Below are positions 25,801-34,569 of a DNA stretch of 64,000 bases, piece by piece. Made by a program: the position numbers and the translations under genes. The stretch's first letter is position 1. The number at the start of each line of letters is the position of its first letter. The notes under the pieces are model-generated. The model worked only from the letters and a program-made list of their open reading frames with translations. It did not search any database and had not been told where the DNA came from. The DNA is from G963676655 sp963678305 (lineage in GTDB: Bacteria > Verrucomicrobiota > Lentisphaeria > Victivallales > Victivallaceae). Location: assembly GCA_963678305.2 (NCBI GenBank), contig CAXXVV010000004.1, positions 62,001-126,000 of the forward strand, in the 5' to 3' direction.

Positions 25801-26807
25801 AAAATTCCCAGCTGCGGCTGCGGGTCGATGATGGAGCGGAGTTCGGCAATCAACGCATCCAGCCCTTCTCCGGTTTCAGCACAAACCGGAAAGATTTTCT
25901 TATCTGACAATTCTGCCTCAAGCAGGATCAGATTTTCCTCGCTTGCCGGCAAGTCGGTTTTATTGGCGACAACCAGTGAAGGCCGTTCTGACAGGCCTTT
26001 CATATAAAGTTCAAGTTCGCGCTGAAGGTGCGCGAAATCTTCCCATGGGGTTCGTCCGTCAACCCCGGCGGTATCCAGCACATAGACCAGAATACTGGTC
26101 CGTTCAATATGCTTGAGAAATTCATGTCCGAGTCCGACATTGTCATGGGCGCCATCAATCAAACCGGGAATATCGGCTATTGAAAGCCGGGAAAAGTCAT
26201 CAAAATCAACCATTCCGACTACCGGATGCAGGGTCGTAAAAGGATAAGGCGCGGTTTTCGGGCGGGCATTTGAAACCGCCCTGAGTAAAGTCGATTTACC
26301 AGCATTGGGAAAACCAACCAGCCCGACATCGGCAATGGTTTTCAGTTCCAGTTCAATTATCCTGAGTTCGCCTTCCTCACCTTCCTCCGCCGTTCTCGGT
26401 GCCCGGTTGACGCTTGACACAAAACGGCAGTTGCCTCTGCCGCCTCTGCCGCCTTGAGCAATAATATACTGCATTCCCGCTGTCTCGAGGTCGACAATTA
26501 TTTCGCCTGTTTCGGCATCACGGATAACCGTCCCGGCCGGAACCTTGACGATAACATCGTCACCTTTGCGGCCGTGCATACCCTTGCCTTTTCCGTGAGG
26601 TCCGTTCTGAGCCTGAAAATGACGGTTGTAAACCAGCGACACCAGACTCTGTTCGCCAGTGCAAGTCTCCAGAATAACGTTACCGCCGGCTCCGCCGTCA
26701 CCTCCGTCCGGGCCGCCTTTCGGCACAAATTTTTCCCGTCGGAAGCTGGCGCATCCATTGCCGCCGTCACCGCCTTTTACTTGTATTTTCGCTTTGTCTA
26801 CAAACAT
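25797..26807 (-). CDS. obgE: Obg family GTPase
   Basis: A 336-aa ribosome-assembly GTPase. The Gly-rich Obg fold fills residues 1-158 (VKGGDGGNGCASFRREKFVP, KGGPDGGDGGAGGNV). The GTPase domain has GFPNAGKS (G1), DIPGL (G3) and NKTD (G4). The C-terminal OCT domain found in some Obg proteins is missing, as in many bacteria. Upstream is rpmA, the usual partner, but a strong terminator lies between them, so obgE must have its own promoter. No clear SD is seen. The leader carries a short tandem repeat. Confidence 0.96.
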   Translation of the reverse strand: MFVDKAKIQVKGGDGGNGCASFRREKFVPKGGPDGGDGGAGGNVILETCTGEQSLVSLVYNRHFQAQNGPHGKGKGMHGRKGDDVIVKVPAGTVIRDAETGEIIVDLETAGMQYIIAQGGRGGRGNCRFVSSVNRAPRTAEEGEEGELRIIELELKTIADVGLVGFPNAGKSTLLRAVSNARPKTAPYPFTTLHPVVGMVDFDDFSRLSIADIPGLIDGAHDNVGLGHEFLKHIERTSILVYVLDTAGVDGRTPWEDFAHLQRELELYMKGLSERPSLVVANKTDLPASEENLILLEAELSDKKIFPVCAETGEGLDALIAELRSIIDPQPQLGIL

Positions 26808-26818
26808 GATTACCAGTT

Positions 26819-26851
26819 GTGAGTTATGAGTTATGAGTTGCGAGTTATGGG
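26819..26851. repeat. Short tandem repeat in the obgE leader
   Basis: Four imperfect copies of a 7-9 base unit, GAGTTAT / GAGTTAT / GAGTTGC / GAGTTATGG, lie 12 bases upstream of the obgE start. This may be slippage-prone simple sequence; no function is evident. Confidence 0.6.
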
Positions 26852-26875
26852 TTTAATAATTTCTGTAACTCTGAT

Positions 26876-26903
26876 AAAAAAACGGCCCGCTAAAAGCGGG
26901 CCG
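26876..26903 (-). terminator. Rho-independent terminator of rpmA
   Basis: CGGCCCGC and GCGGGCCG form a perfect 8-bp stem around TAAAA. On the minus strand it is followed by seven T residues. It lies 27 bases after the rpmA stop. Confidence 0.9.
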
Positions 26904-26929
26904 GCAATTTGCTTCAAACAGTTCCTGTT

Positions 26930-27178
26930 TTATTGAGCCGGAACAATGCTGACACGACGGTTCTTTTTGTTGAACTCAACGGTGCCGTCACAGAGCGCAA
27001 ACAGCGTGAAGTCGCGACCGCAACCGACGTTGTTGCCGGGATGGAACTTGGTTCCGCGCTGACGAACGATGATACTGCCGGCACTGACCAACTGACCGCC
27101 GAAAGCTTTTACACCCAGATACTGCGGGTTGCTGTCCCGACCGTTTCTACTACTTGACTGACCCTTCTTATGTGCCAT
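26930..27178 (-). CDS. rpmA: Ribosomal protein L27
   Basis: An 82-aa protein matching bL27: start MAHKKGQSSSRNGRDSNPQY, then LGVKAFGGQLVSAGSIIVRQ and GTKFHPGNNVGCGRDFTLFA. L27 lies near the peptidyl transferase centre of the large ribosomal subunit. There is no N-terminal extension of the Firmicutes type that needs cleavage. SD AGGAG. rplU (L21), which normally precedes rpmA, is not here; a zinc-ribbon protein gene lies upstream instead. Confidence 0.98.
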   Translation of the reverse strand: MAHKKGQSSSRNGRDSNPQYLGVKAFGGQLVSAGSIIVRQRGTKFHPGNNVGCGRDFTLFALCDGTVEFNKKNRRVSIVPAQ

Positions 27179-27338
27179 TTTAAAGACTCCTGTTTATCTA
27201 TTAAAATTGTTAAAAAATTCTTTATCATAATTCGAGAAAAAACAATATAACAGCAAAATACAACTTTTTCAAGTTAAAATCATAGAAAAAACAACAGTTT
27301 TTTGTCAAATTAGTTGGCAAAACGGATCCGCCTAATGA

Positions 27339-27758
27339 TTATTTCAGCAGTTCGGGACAAATACGAGCGGTAGTTTCCTCAATCAATTTGAATTCCTGAA
27401 ATGAACCGCGCCACCGGGAAATTCCATAATCTACATCCAACAGATCCATGACGTCAAGAAACTTGCTTTTGGGCGGACGTTCGAGAACATCACCGAAAAA
27501 GTCGGACCATTTGCGCCAGTAAGCATCGAGCCGGTCCTCGGTTTCCGCGTTAAGCCGCATAATCTCTTCGCTGTTCTTTTCGGGTTGGGCCTCAAGCTGC
27601 CTCAAACGTTGCATAACGGTCACTCCGGGCTGACGCAATGCCATAATCCGGGACGCAACGTCAAAATCAGAACCGCAGACCTGGCAGTGGACACGTTTTC
27701 CGGCATAGGAAGCTCGAAGTTCAAACCGGTTCCGGCAATGCGGACAAAAGTATTTCAT
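27339..27758 (-). CDS. Zinc-ribbon protein of unknown function
   Basis: A 139-aa protein. The first 35 residues form a zinc ribbon with two Cys pairs, FCPHCRNRF and VHCQVCGSDF, in the MJ0042/zf-ribbon style. The rest is helical and charged (RLRQLEAQPEKNSEEIMRLN), with no motif I know. It could be a small regulatory or structural protein. It is on the same strand as rpmA, 160 bases upstream of it. Confidence 0.65.
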   Translation of the reverse strand: MKYFCPHCRNRFELRASYAGKRVHCQVCGSDFDVASRIMALRQPGVTVMQRLRQLEAQPEKNSEEIMRLNAETEDRLDAYWRKWSDFFGDVLERPPKSKFLDVMDLLDVDYGISRWRGSFQEFKLIEETTARICPELLK

Positions 27759-28023
27759 AATATTGATCCATCTGATTTAATGAAAGCTCAATACTATAAC
27801 TCTTTAGGATTAAAATACAATTAATGTCCCCATTTAACATTATCAAAAAATTGTATGAAGCAAGGCTAAGTTTAGTCTAAATTAGGATTGACTACGCATC
27901 GATTTAATTCTAAAACCAAAGAGATGCATATCGGGTATAGAAAACCTTGGATTTGCATAATATATTTTGTCGAAAATCAGCAATCACTCAGCTTTCACCA
28001 CGTATTTTTTTGAGGCGTATTGA

Positions 28024-28191
28024 TTATTTGGATTTACATTCATTACACGCATCAGTCTTCCAATACGGCTTCGTATCTTTTTTTACCCAACCAGAGGACG
28101 GATAATGATTCTTTGAGCATGACTTCTCCCAATGATAAGTATCATTAGTTCTATCATCCTTGTAATAATATGGCGCTTTTTCTTTTGACAT
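28024..28191 (-). CDS. 55-aa Cys/His small protein
   Basis: A short gene starting MSKEKAPYYYKDDRTNDTYH, with WEKSCSKNHYP in the middle and ACNECKSK at the end. Cys25, His29, Cys49 and Cys52 could form a zinc site. AGAAGG lies 6 bases before the ATG, a good ribosome site, and the composition is protein-like (aromatic, Cys, His) inside an AT-rich gap. I do not know its function. The gaps on either side (27759-28023 and 28192-28476) are AT-rich, with no gene or hairpin that I could support. Confidence 0.7.
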   Translation of the reverse strand: MSKEKAPYYYKDDRTNDTYHWEKSCSKNHYPSSGWVKKDTKPYWKTDACNECKSK

Positions 28192-28476
28192 AGTAAACCT
28201 TCTTTCTTTTTTTTACTTTAATTACAACACCAATCAACACAAAAACACAAACAAATAAAATATCAAACCATATACAAAAAACCTTTCTTGCTTCATGTAA
28301 AAAAAATAATAAATAATATATAATAAACACTATTTAATACATTTCAAGCAATGAATTGATTTTTATACTTTCTAATTAAAAAGATCAACTGATATATATT
28401 TTGCTGAAATAATACTTGAAAAAGCTCTTTATGAACATAGCTTTAGTAATGAAATAAACTCATGGAGTACGTTACA

Positions 28477-30612
28477 ATGATCAAGAGCAATCCTGACAGA
28501 TTTACGGAAAAAGAATTTTTTCCCTTCGGCACCCATTATTTCTGCAACCCAACGCCCCTGCCCGAAGAATGGGAGTACGACCTGGCGGAGATAGCCAGGG
28601 CGGGTTATACCCATATCCAGTTCCGGACCGTGTGGCGATGCTACGAACGAATCCGCGGTAATTTTGAATGGACTGAACTCGATCAGTTGTTTGATACAGC
28701 CGCCAGACACAATTTACGGGTAATCCTGAAGCCGATGCTGGAAAACGCCCCGGACTGGGTGTTCACAGAATTGAACGGTTCCCGGGTCGGTTTTCATGGA
28801 GTTCCGCTAACCCGGCACGCAATGAATTCAGCCTATTATGCCGGTGGATTCATGCCGTGCTTTGACAATCCGCAGGTCATAGACGCTGCCGTTATTTACT
28901 TGAAAGAATTGACAAAACGATATTGCAATCACCCCGCCCTGTGGTGCTATGACGCCTGGAACGAACCCCGCAGCCGGCCAATGGACCAATGCAGTTGTCC
29001 CCACTCTCAGGAACTGTACCGGGCCTGGTTGAAAAACAAATTCGGCTCGATCGAGGAACTGAACACCAAACTCCATAAATCATGGACCAGCTACGAAGCG
29101 GTGATCCCGCCGGTCTCCAACGCCTGCCTGATCGAAATGTTTTTATGGCGGCAATGGGCGTCGCACGCCGTTTCCGAACAGGTTAGATTCGTCTGCGACA
29201 CCATAAAATCTGTTGACACCAGCCACCCGGTAATGGTCCATGTCGGCTGTAACAACATTTTCCGCGATCCGGCGGTCGACCCGAGCGACGATCTGCAAAA
29301 TTCACAGCATGTGGAACGCTACGGTTTCTCAATGAACCTGCCGTACAAACCGAAAACCCCGACCGATCATGATTCGGCGGAACTGCAATCCGCCTGGCTG
29401 GCCCGGATCGATGAAGCCTACTGGTGCCACGAACTCTATCCGCGCGGCCCGAAATGGCAACGGCCGATTGAAGAAAAAACGCTTAAGCGCCACATCTGGA
29501 TGGCTTTGGCCGGCGGCTGCGGCGGCCTGACCTTCTGGGAATACCGTTCCGCCCGGATGGGCATCATGTCACGCGGTTTCGGGATGCGGGACGTTGACGG
29601 CTCGGCGACCGAAACCAGCCTTATCTGTGATGAAATAGCGTTAAAACTAAAGGATTACGGCAAACGCCTGATAAAAACTCAACGTCCTAAAGCCAGGGTC
29701 GGCATGCTGTATGCACTGGAATCTGATCTACTGCACCGGCTGCTGAAAATGCAGATATGGATGGGGCGGGCCCAGAACGTCATGCCTGACGTCGACTACG
29801 CCTACAAAGAGGCGATTCGCGGCGCTCACGTCGCTTATACCGGCCTCGGAGAGGATGTCGACTGGTTTGTTGCGGGAGACGATATTTCTCATTTAAAAGT
29901 CCTGCATGCAGCCTGTAATGAAAATTTAGGCCCGGACACCGCTCAATGGCTGAAAAGTTTCGTTGAAAACGGCGGTACGCTGATAATCGAATCTCCGTTC
30001 GCCTGCCGGGATGAAAAAAACTGGGTTCATTTTGAACGCCCCGCCTACGATCTGAACAAACTGCTGGGCTGTTCTGAAGAAAACCGGTTCGTCATTCAAC
30101 CGGACGATAACGATATTGCCGTCTTTGCCAACGGTACAGAGATAGCGGCAAAATACTGGCGGACAGACTTCAAACTCGAAGGCGGAACTGCGTTCGCGAC
30201 CTGGCGGGACGGCAAAATAGCGGCGGTGAAAAACCGCTGCGGCCATGGCATGGTATATACAATGGGTTGCAGTCCATCCACCGCGTTTACGAATAAATGG
30301 GATGATGGACTGTTCGGGCTGCTTGACTGGATTCTGCGCGATGCGGGAATCGCGCAACCGGAAACTTATGAAGACCGCCAATTATGGGTCGGACGTCGCA
30401 TCGGGGCGGATTTTGAGATACGTTTTTACTTTAATATTTCCGGGCAAAGCAAACAGATAGAGTTGCCAGTCGAACCGACTGAAATAGTTTATGAATCCGC
30501 GACTGAAAGTATTTGCTCAAAGAAGTATATTATTTCCTCCGGCGGAACCCTGGTCCTGGAACTGCCATTGTCGCAAACCACTCAAGTTCGTGCTGAAAAA
30601 CAACAAACTTAA
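28477..30612 (+). CDS. GH42-type beta-galactosidase-like glycosidase
   Basis: A 711-aa enzyme of the GH42 type: N-terminal TIM barrel (about 1-400), a central flavodoxin-like trimerisation domain (from about VGMLYALESDLL) and a C-terminal beta domain. The acid/base candidate is Glu163 in DAWNEPRS, and the nucleophile candidate is Glu319 in CHELYPRGP. A Cys cluster (DQCSCPHS) follows the first. It would cut beta-galactosides or related sugars. No signal peptide, so it acts inside the cell on imported sugar. The second ATG (28477) was chosen because GGAG lies 9 bases before it. It opens the plus-strand carbohydrate locus. Confidence 0.85.
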   Translation: MIKSNPDRFTEKEFFPFGTHYFCNPTPLPEEWEYDLAEIARAGYTHIQFRTVWRCYERIRGNFEWTELDQLFDTAARHNLRVILKPMLENAPDWVFTELNGSRVGFHGVPLTRHAMNSAYYAGGFMPCFDNPQVIDAAVIYLKELTKRYCNHPALWCYDAWNEPRSRPMDQCSCPHSQELYRAWLKNKFGSIEELNTKLHKSWTSYEAVIPPVSNACLIEMFLWRQWASHAVSEQVRFVCDTIKSVDTSHPVMVHVGCNNIFRDPAVDPSDDLQNSQHVERYGFSMNLPYKPKTPTDHDSAELQSAWLARIDEAYWCHELYPRGPKWQRPIEEKTLKRHIWMALAGGCGGLTFWEYRSARMGIMSRGFGMRDVDGSATETSLICDEIALKLKDYGKRLIKTQRPKARVGMLYALESDLLHRLLKMQIWMGRAQNVMPDVDYAYKEAIRGAHVAYTGLGEDVDWFVAGDDISHLKVLHAACNENLGPDTAQWLKSFVENGGTLIIESPFACRDEKNWVHFERPAYDLNKLLGCSEENRFVIQPDDNDIAVFANGTEIAAKYWRTDFKLEGGTAFATWRDGKIAAVKNRCGHGMVYTMGCSPSTAFTNKWDDGLFGLLDWILRDAGIAQPETYEDRQLWVGRRIGADFEIRFYFNISGQSKQIELPVEPTEIVYESATESICSKKYIISSGGTLVLELPLSQTTQVRAEKQQT

Positions 30613-30632
30613 CTATTTTTTCATGGCGGGTA

Positions 30633-30681
30633 TTGACTTTTTAAAAATATCTTGTATAATTTACTAAAGCAGTTTAGTAAA
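30633..30681 (+). promoter_or_regulatory. Promoter with a perfect 22-bp palindromic operator
   Basis: TTGACT (30633-30638), 16 bases, TATAAT (30655-30660). The exact inverted repeat TTTACTAAA-GCAG-TTTAGTAAA (30660-30681) overlaps the last base of the -10 box and the likely start site. A repressor bound here would block transcription of the pseudopilin gene and those behind it. The LacI regulator at 35790-36782 is the natural candidate. A half-site, TTTAGTAA, also lies at 28443-28450 before the GH42 gene. Confidence 0.75.
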
Positions 30682-30715
30682 CTTTGGATTCAATCATTTT
30701 ATGAAAGGAAAAACA

Positions 30716-31417
30716 ATGCGAAACAAAAATTTTACACTTATTGAATTATTAGTAGTTATCGCTATTATTGCCATCCTCGCGTCCATGTTGCTTCCGGCTT
30801 TGAATCAGGCCAGGGAAAAAGCCAAGCAGATCAAATGCGCCAGTAATCTGAAACAGATGGGAATGATCTTTAACAACTATGTACTTGATAACAATGAATA
30901 TTATGTTCCATTCAACTGGATCAGTCCGTCAAAATACTGGCACCAGACATTGGCTGAAGTTTATCCGGAGGCGGGGATTGATACCAAAAAAGAAAATTCA
31001 ATTGTTATGTGTCCGTCATGTAAAGTTGACACCGGCAGCGCTTCTCGCTACTACCCGGGATATGGAGTCCTCGAATATGGTCCGACAAACTGGCTGCCCA
31101 ATACCTATAAAGATCCCTGGTCCTCCGGAACAAACCGACCTCCGGCCAAAGCTTCTCAAATAGATAAGTCTACCCAGACAGTGTTATTATCCGACAGCTA
31201 CCACCTTAATACGAAAACACTTGGCCGACTTCGCATCGACAGCGTCTCAACCTGGCAGGTATTCGCGCCGCGACACAATCAAAAATTTGCCAATATGCTT
31301 TTCTGCGACGGGCATGTCAAAAGCAAGAACGCAATTCTGATTCTGGCATACTGGCAGGCGACTCCAATCGCTTATGTACCATTTAACTTTAAAGCTCTAG
31401 GTCAAATCCCATACTGA
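30716..31417 (+). CDS. Type II pseudopilin-like protein, second copy
   Basis: A 233-aa protein with the leader MRNKNFTLIELLVVIAIIAI and the extension LLPALNQAREKAKQIKCASN, nearly identical in this part to the pseudopilin at 20241-20918. The body differs, which suggests a conserved assembly end and a variable outer domain. The end has FANMLFCDGHVKSK, the H-x9-DG-type element. The start at 30716 is preferred over 30701 because AAAGGA precedes it by 6 bases. It is transcribed from the palindrome-bearing promoter at 30633-30681. It is followed after 93 bases by a large exported protein, as in the first module. Confidence 0.85.
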   Translation: MRNKNFTLIELLVVIAIIAILASMLLPALNQAREKAKQIKCASNLKQMGMIFNNYVLDNNEYYVPFNWISPSKYWHQTLAEVYPEAGIDTKKENSIVMCPSCKVDTGSASRYYPGYGVLEYGPTNWLPNTYKDPWSSGTNRPPAKASQIDKSTQTVLLSDSYHLNTKTLGRLRIDSVSTWQVFAPRHNQKFANMLFCDGHVKSKNAILILAYWQATPIAYVPFNFKALGQIPY

Positions 31418-31510
31418 CACAACAAGAGCCCATATCGTGAATCCCGGAATATTATTTTCGGCATATCCTGCCGAATAAAATTTCCACACACTTAGATCGG
31501 AGTATTGATA

Positions 31511-34393
31511 ATGAATTTGCTTAAAGCCCTGCTCGTCTCATCAATTTTGAGTCCGGGAATCCCCTCCATTGCTGAGAATGTGATATGGCAAAATGATTTT
31601 GAAAAAACAGAAACCTTGAACAGCGGTGTATGCGGCTTGCCGGTCAGGGGATTCAGTTGCCGCGGCATGACAACCAACCGGAGTCACGGCGACAAAGGGG
31701 ACTTGAAAATCATTTACAAAGGGTTGAGTGACGAACAGAAGTTTTCAGGAAAAAAATCCCTGAAGTTGGCGATCAGCGCAAATAAAAGCAGTTTTGTCTA
31801 CTTCAAAAGCGATAACCTGAAAACAAAGATTCCGTTGACTTCCGGCATGGTGTTTTCCGGCTATCTTTATAAAAGCAAAGGAATCCCTGCAAAAACAGTC
31901 GTCAAAGTTTGTCCTCGTTTTGAATCAGTCAGGTTAAATGACAAGAAAAAAGTTTCAATAGAGTATCGTATCGGCGGATTCTCACCCCAGGCGGGATTAT
32001 CACCGCAATCAAAAGAAAACTGGTTTCATTTCAGCGCCGAAATGGAACCGGTCATTAGCGGCATCTGTCGGAAAAAAAACTATTCGCTCAAAGACACCTT
32101 TTTTGTCGGATGGTCGTTATTGATCAACGGCGCTGTCGGGGAAAAGCCCTTAGTGGTGTTCGTTGATAACGTTAAACTCATAAATAGAGAAGATCCGCGT
32201 AAGAAATACGGTAAAAACATCGCAGGCGGACGTCCTTATATCTGGAATTCAGACCCGAACGCCTTTCCACACGGCTATCAGGGAGATCCAATGTGCAAAG
32301 ACCCCGGTGACAAAAAACAGTTGACCAATGGACGCCTGGCCTCACGCTGCTGGTTCGACCGGGAAACCGTCGGCTGGTGGCAGGAAAACAAACCGGTGAA
32401 TATTGCAATTGACCTCGGAAAGACCTTGCCGGTAAATACCGTTATGATTCATCTTTCCAGCGAAGCGGATGGCAAGCGGGTTCCTTCGTTAATCCGGGTT
32501 TTCACTACCGATGATAATAAAAAATTTCATCTGGCTGGAGAAATGGAAAAGAAGGACGCGCTCAATAGCTGGCTCGGGACAAATTCCGCCGGCAGTATGG
32601 ACGGTAACCCTCAGGGTTGGGTTTTGCTGAACAACCTGAACAGCAAAGGCCGATATGTCACATTATCACTGGAATCATCAGCGCTGTATCTGGATGAAAT
32701 TTGTGTTTTTTCAGGAAACCTGAAAGCCGATAAGATAAAGCTCCCCAGAAAACGGATGTATAACGATATTCGCTCGGTAACTCCTTTCTATAAACACCGT
32801 TCAGCCGCGGTCGCAACTGAAGTCATCACTCCCATGCATATCAAAGAATATGACCGTAAACCACTGGATCTGTATCTGGACCTGCCGGAAGGGCTGGCTC
32901 CGGCTGGTAAAAGCAGTCAGCCCGCGGAGATCAAAGTTGAGGGCATAAAATACAAACGTTACACCATCCGTAAAGCTCGTGAAATCTACATTAAGACAAC
33001 ACTTGCAGCGGGACAAATGACAAAAATTCAATTGACCGGGATGAAAAGCGCCGGCGACCTTGCCGGAGTAGTTCAACAAATACCGATCGAGATCATCTCG
33101 ATCCCGGCTGTAAAACCGTTTAAAAAACTTATTACAAACGTCGGCTTTGCCGGGTTTGACTATTGGCAAAGATGGCCGGACGTCGTCAAAAATTACAAAC
33201 ACCTCGGCTTAAACCTGTTTACCCCGTTCAGCCACAATGACTATTACTACCGGATGTGGAAACGGCAGGATCGCAATGTGCTTGAAATGATCAAAGAGGC
33301 AAAACAGGCCGGACTGCTTGTCGGCGGCAATTACAGTCCGTTCTGCAATGCCCAGATCAATGATAGCAGCTTGACTCCCAGGAAAGCCGTTTATATCGAC
33401 AGCGAAACCCGAAGTAATGTCAACTGTCCCCGTGTGTATACGGAGCAATATTTGAAAAATCCGGATAACCAGGACATCAACAGCGTTATTCAGGGCTTCA
33501 AAAACGGGCTGGATATAATGTTCCTGGACTCGGAACCCCATTGGTCTGGTAAAATCTGCGCCTGTTCAAAATGCGATAAACTATGGCGTGAATTTCTAAA
33601 AGCGAAAAAAGCAAAGTCCATTTCTATCAAGCAGGCCGCAGCCTTAGAACCGGATTTACTCCAGCAATTCTGGAATGAATTCTATATAGAACTCTGGCGG
33701 TACTTCAAATCCGCCGCACAGAAAGCGGCCGGCGGCAAAGCTGTCAAAATAGGCGTCTACGGCTGTCCCGGAATGTCAACTAATTACAGGTTCGGCAACA
33801 ATACTTCTTTTGCGCCGGTCTACAAGGCGAACGCGCTGGATTTTGCCAATCCCTCCTTATACAGCATCATTACACCTGAACTGGGTAAAGCGGTGAAACA
33901 CGTCATCGCTAATAATCCCGCCGGCGCGCCATTCTATGTGTGGTTGACCGGCGGCGGCGGCAGCTTGACATTTGAAAAAACTCCGGCCGACTTCAAAAAT
34001 CGCGTCTACGAAGTTTTTATGAACGGCGCTAAAGGCATTGTCATCTGGACCGCCAGGGGATTCAACACCCGTGAATATCGGGCTTTCGCCAGGGCAATCA
34101 GCATACTGCAGCCATATGAGGAAATCATATACAGTGGCAAAGCGGCAAAAGCTTTTTCATGCTCCGACAAAGCGGTTCAGTTAACCGGTCTTACGCTCAA
34201 CGGCAAAACTTTGCTGCTGGTAACCAGATATGGTGTAAATAAACCAGGTAAAGTGACGGTCCAGGCATCCGGCTCATTCCGGAAAGCGGCAAGTCTCACC
34301 GGAGGAAAATTGACTGTAAAAAGCAGTTCTCTGATTATATCATTCGATGGTTCGGAAGAAAACTATACCCAGTTACTGTTGATCGACAAATAA
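31511..34393 (+). CDS. Large exported protein with F5/8C domain and hydrolase-like barrel
   Basis: A 960-aa protein with a signal peptide (MNLLKALLVSSILSPGIPSI). An N-terminal jelly-roll domain (about 25-220) is followed by an F5/8 type C carbohydrate-binding-like domain (about 290-400: VNIAIDLGKTLPVNTVMIHL). A linker beta domain comes next, then a barrel-like region (about 535-870) with ITNVGFAGFDYWQRW, IMFLDSEPHWSGK and the unusual C-A-C-S-K-C-D-K. A similar C-x-C-x-x-C is known in DUF4838-type putative glycosidases. The enzyme family is not certain. The start (ATG, 31511) has GGAG 9 bases upstream. It lies behind the pseudopilin and ahead of an alpha/alpha-barrel-like gene. Confidence 0.65.
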   Translation: MNLLKALLVSSILSPGIPSIAENVIWQNDFEKTETLNSGVCGLPVRGFSCRGMTTNRSHGDKGDLKIIYKGLSDEQKFSGKKSLKLAISANKSSFVYFKSDNLKTKIPLTSGMVFSGYLYKSKGIPAKTVVKVCPRFESVRLNDKKKVSIEYRIGGFSPQAGLSPQSKENWFHFSAEMEPVISGICRKKNYSLKDTFFVGWSLLINGAVGEKPLVVFVDNVKLINREDPRKKYGKNIAGGRPYIWNSDPNAFPHGYQGDPMCKDPGDKKQLTNGRLASRCWFDRETVGWWQENKPVNIAIDLGKTLPVNTVMIHLSSEADGKRVPSLIRVFTTDDNKKFHLAGEMEKKDALNSWLGTNSAGSMDGNPQGWVLLNNLNSKGRYVTLSLESSALYLDEICVFSGNLKADKIKLPRKRMYNDIRSVTPFYKHRSAAVATEVITPMHIKEYDRKPLDLYLDLPEGLAPAGKSSQPAEIKVEGIKYKRYTIRKAREIYIKTTLAAGQMTKIQLTGMKSAGDLAGVVQQIPIEIISIPAVKPFKKLITNVGFAGFDYWQRWPDVVKNYKHLGLNLFTPFSHNDYYYRMWKRQDRNVLEMIKEAKQAGLLVGGNYSPFCNAQINDSSLTPRKAVYIDSETRSNVNCPRVYTEQYLKNPDNQDINSVIQGFKNGLDIMFLDSEPHWSGKICACSKCDKLWREFLKAKKAKSISIKQAAALEPDLLQQFWNEFYIELWRYFKSAAQKAAGGKAVKIGVYGCPGMSTNYRFGNNTSFAPVYKANALDFANPSLYSIITPELGKAVKHVIANNPAGAPFYVWLTGGGGSLTFEKTPADFKNRVYEVFMNGAKGIVIWTARGFNTREYRAFARAISILQPYEEIIYSGKAAKAFSCSDKAVQLTGLTLNGKTLLLVTRYGVNKPGKVTVQASGSFRKAASLTGGKLTVKSSSLIISFDGSEENYTQLLLIDK

Positions 34394-34569
34394 ACGAAAG
34401 GAAGATAAGGCATACAAATTTAATTGTTTAACGATTTCCCTGAAACAGGAGACAAAACAGGTTCATTTACTTCCCCCGGGGGGAATTAATAATTTTATCA
34501 GAAAATCAATAACTTAACTTTATAATGCCATATTGTTGGCTATATTAAAAAAAATAAAAATGAAAGAAA

